Part shown: piece by piece, positions 63,942 through 64,000 of the stretch | Position numbering within the stretch: position 1 is the first letter of the stretch | Layout: every line of letters starts with the position of its first letter | Source: Xiphydria camelus | Taxonomy: Eukaryota; Arthropoda; Insecta; Hymenoptera; Xiphydriidae | Length of the DNA stretch: 64,000 nt | Assembly: GCA_963678675.1 (NCBI GenBank) | Contig: OY783191.1 | Coordinates: forward strand, 29,160,955-29,224,954 | Reading direction: 5' to 3' | The notes under the pieces: generated by a model | Told to the model about the DNA's origin: nothing | What the model saw: only the letters and a program-made list of their open reading frames with translations | The model's database searches: none | Translations under genes and position numbers: made by a program

Positions 63942-64000
63942 TTCTACGCAAGTTAGTTCTATATAAACATATGTAAATACGTATATTTATACCTGTACGC
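63942..64000 (+). repeat. Partial monomer cut by window end
   Basis: The 59 bases correspond to the first 59 bases of a 281 bp-type unit (TTCTACGC start, CATATG, ATACGTAT, CTGTACGC). The marks that would identify the type lie beyond the window; after h, type a would be expected. The array continues to the right. Confidence 0.95.

Larger units (their letters stand above)
1..64000 (+). repeat. Satellite DNA array, ~281-287 bp monomer, higher-order organised
   Basis: The window is a continuous head-to-tail tandem array of a monomer usually 281, 283 or 287 bp long. I count 226 complete units and one partial unit. All lie in the same orientation, and I see no inverted unit, gap or inserted foreign sequence. 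The 283 bp forms carry two extra A in GCAAAAGATGG. The 287 bp forms have a different, longer first 70 bases. Rare lengths are 284 (two units), 289 and 290. The sequence from about base 70 to the unit end is nearly the same in all types, while diagnostic sites sort units into about ten types (a to i, b*). No gene is present. Large homogeneous arrays of this kind are known from eukaryotic centromeres and heterochromatin; assigning this one to a centromere is inference. The family and species are not recognised. Confidence 0.98.

Noticed and set aside
1..64000. CRISPR array
   Set aside because: The repeats are about 281 bp and abut each other directly. There are no short repeats with unique spacers and no cas genes.
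1..64000. Ribosomal DNA or its intergenic spacer
   Set aside because: No rRNA-like stretch occurs anywhere, and spacers of rDNA would alternate with long conserved genes.
1..64000. Gene encoding a long tandem-repeat protein
   Set aside because: The common unit lengths 281 and 283 are not multiples of three, unit lengths vary, and stop codons occur in every frame of the conserved body.
1..64000. Bacterial or phage origin
   Set aside because: A 64 kb gene-free tandem array is not compatible with a prokaryotic or phage genome.
1..64000. Pure assembly artefact from looping in a repeat
   Set aside because: Units carry many private single-base changes and small indels in distinct places, and unit sizes change by whole monomers. 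Simple looping would give identical copies. Local misjoins cannot be excluded without reads.

Overview
The whole 64 kb window is one uninterrupted satellite DNA array. About 281 bp of sequence is repeated head-to-tail in a single orientation from the first base to the last. Taking the start of each unit as the TTCTACGC or TTCACGC motif, I walked the window by eye and count 226 complete monomers plus a 59-base partial one at 63942-64000. I see no gene, RNA gene, transposon, CRISPR array or unique sequence, and both array ends lie outside the window. This is eukaryotic heterochromatin-type sequence, such as a centromeric, pericentromeric or other large satellite block. I do not recognise the family or the species. 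Monomer 1 is about 37% GC (105 of 281). It has 16 CpG where about 10 are expected, so CpG is not depleted; this fits a lightly methylated genome such as many insects, but it is weak evidence.

Monomers fall into recurring types, named here by diagnostic sites. Type a (281 bp): GTACTCAAG, CAATCTAATTC, AGTGTG, CACAGTGC, tail AGAGAAAATATCC or AGAGAATATATCC. b (283): GCAAAAGATGG, CAAACTAATTC, CAGAGTGC, CAGGGAAAAAAT. b* is b with AAAACTGTG and CGCCCCAGAG. c (281): CGTTGG, GCAAGATTG, AGTTTG, CACAG; c' is c with CGTCGG. d (281): GCAAGATGG, CAATCT, GGTTCAATG, GTATATCG, CAAGG, with end GGGTATTGC when e follows; d* has TCTCGATTC; the first d-like units with a CAGGG tail are marked d-b. e (287): TTACACATCTGC, ATGTGGGGGTC, CAAACT, CAACGGG, GATTGCC; e' has CAATGGG, CAGGG, GATTACC; e* has TTTGGCGG. 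f is b ending AGTATTTTC. g is c with GGTAAGC. h (281): GTACTC, CAGTCTAG, CAACGAGC, GAGTGGAG, CAAGG. i (287): GCGTTTCACGC, TTCCGTATAAATTGC, ATGTACGGGTC, CAGTCTAG; a* has AGCATCTCGG, i* has CAGCCTAG and CTTCCCGG. A slash marks a mosaic.

Layout. 1-2256 is mixed. 2257-6222 is two copies of a 7-monomer unit of 1983 bp. 6223-11314 is mixed. 11315-12729 is a fragment of the later 13-monomer unit. 12730-19521 is exactly three 8-monomer units of 2264 bp. 19522-30552 is a 13-monomer unit (3677 bp), its 15-monomer derivative (4245 bp) and a partial third copy. 30553-36489 is mixed and contains a distant third copy of the 7-monomer unit. 36490-42156 is two 10-monomer units (2832 and 2835 bp). 42157-45260 is mixed. 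45261-50364 is a 10-monomer unit (2836 bp) followed by its 8-monomer form (2268 bp). 50365-63941 is the least regular part.

The array is therefore a patchwork of several local higher-order repeats built from the same dozen monomer types. The changes between neighbouring units are whole-monomer gains and losses, especially duplication of the 568 bp a-i pair, which happened in at least two places. This is the signature of unequal exchange and gene conversion. The only open reading frame of note, at 59175-59387, is an accident of one base change in one monomer.
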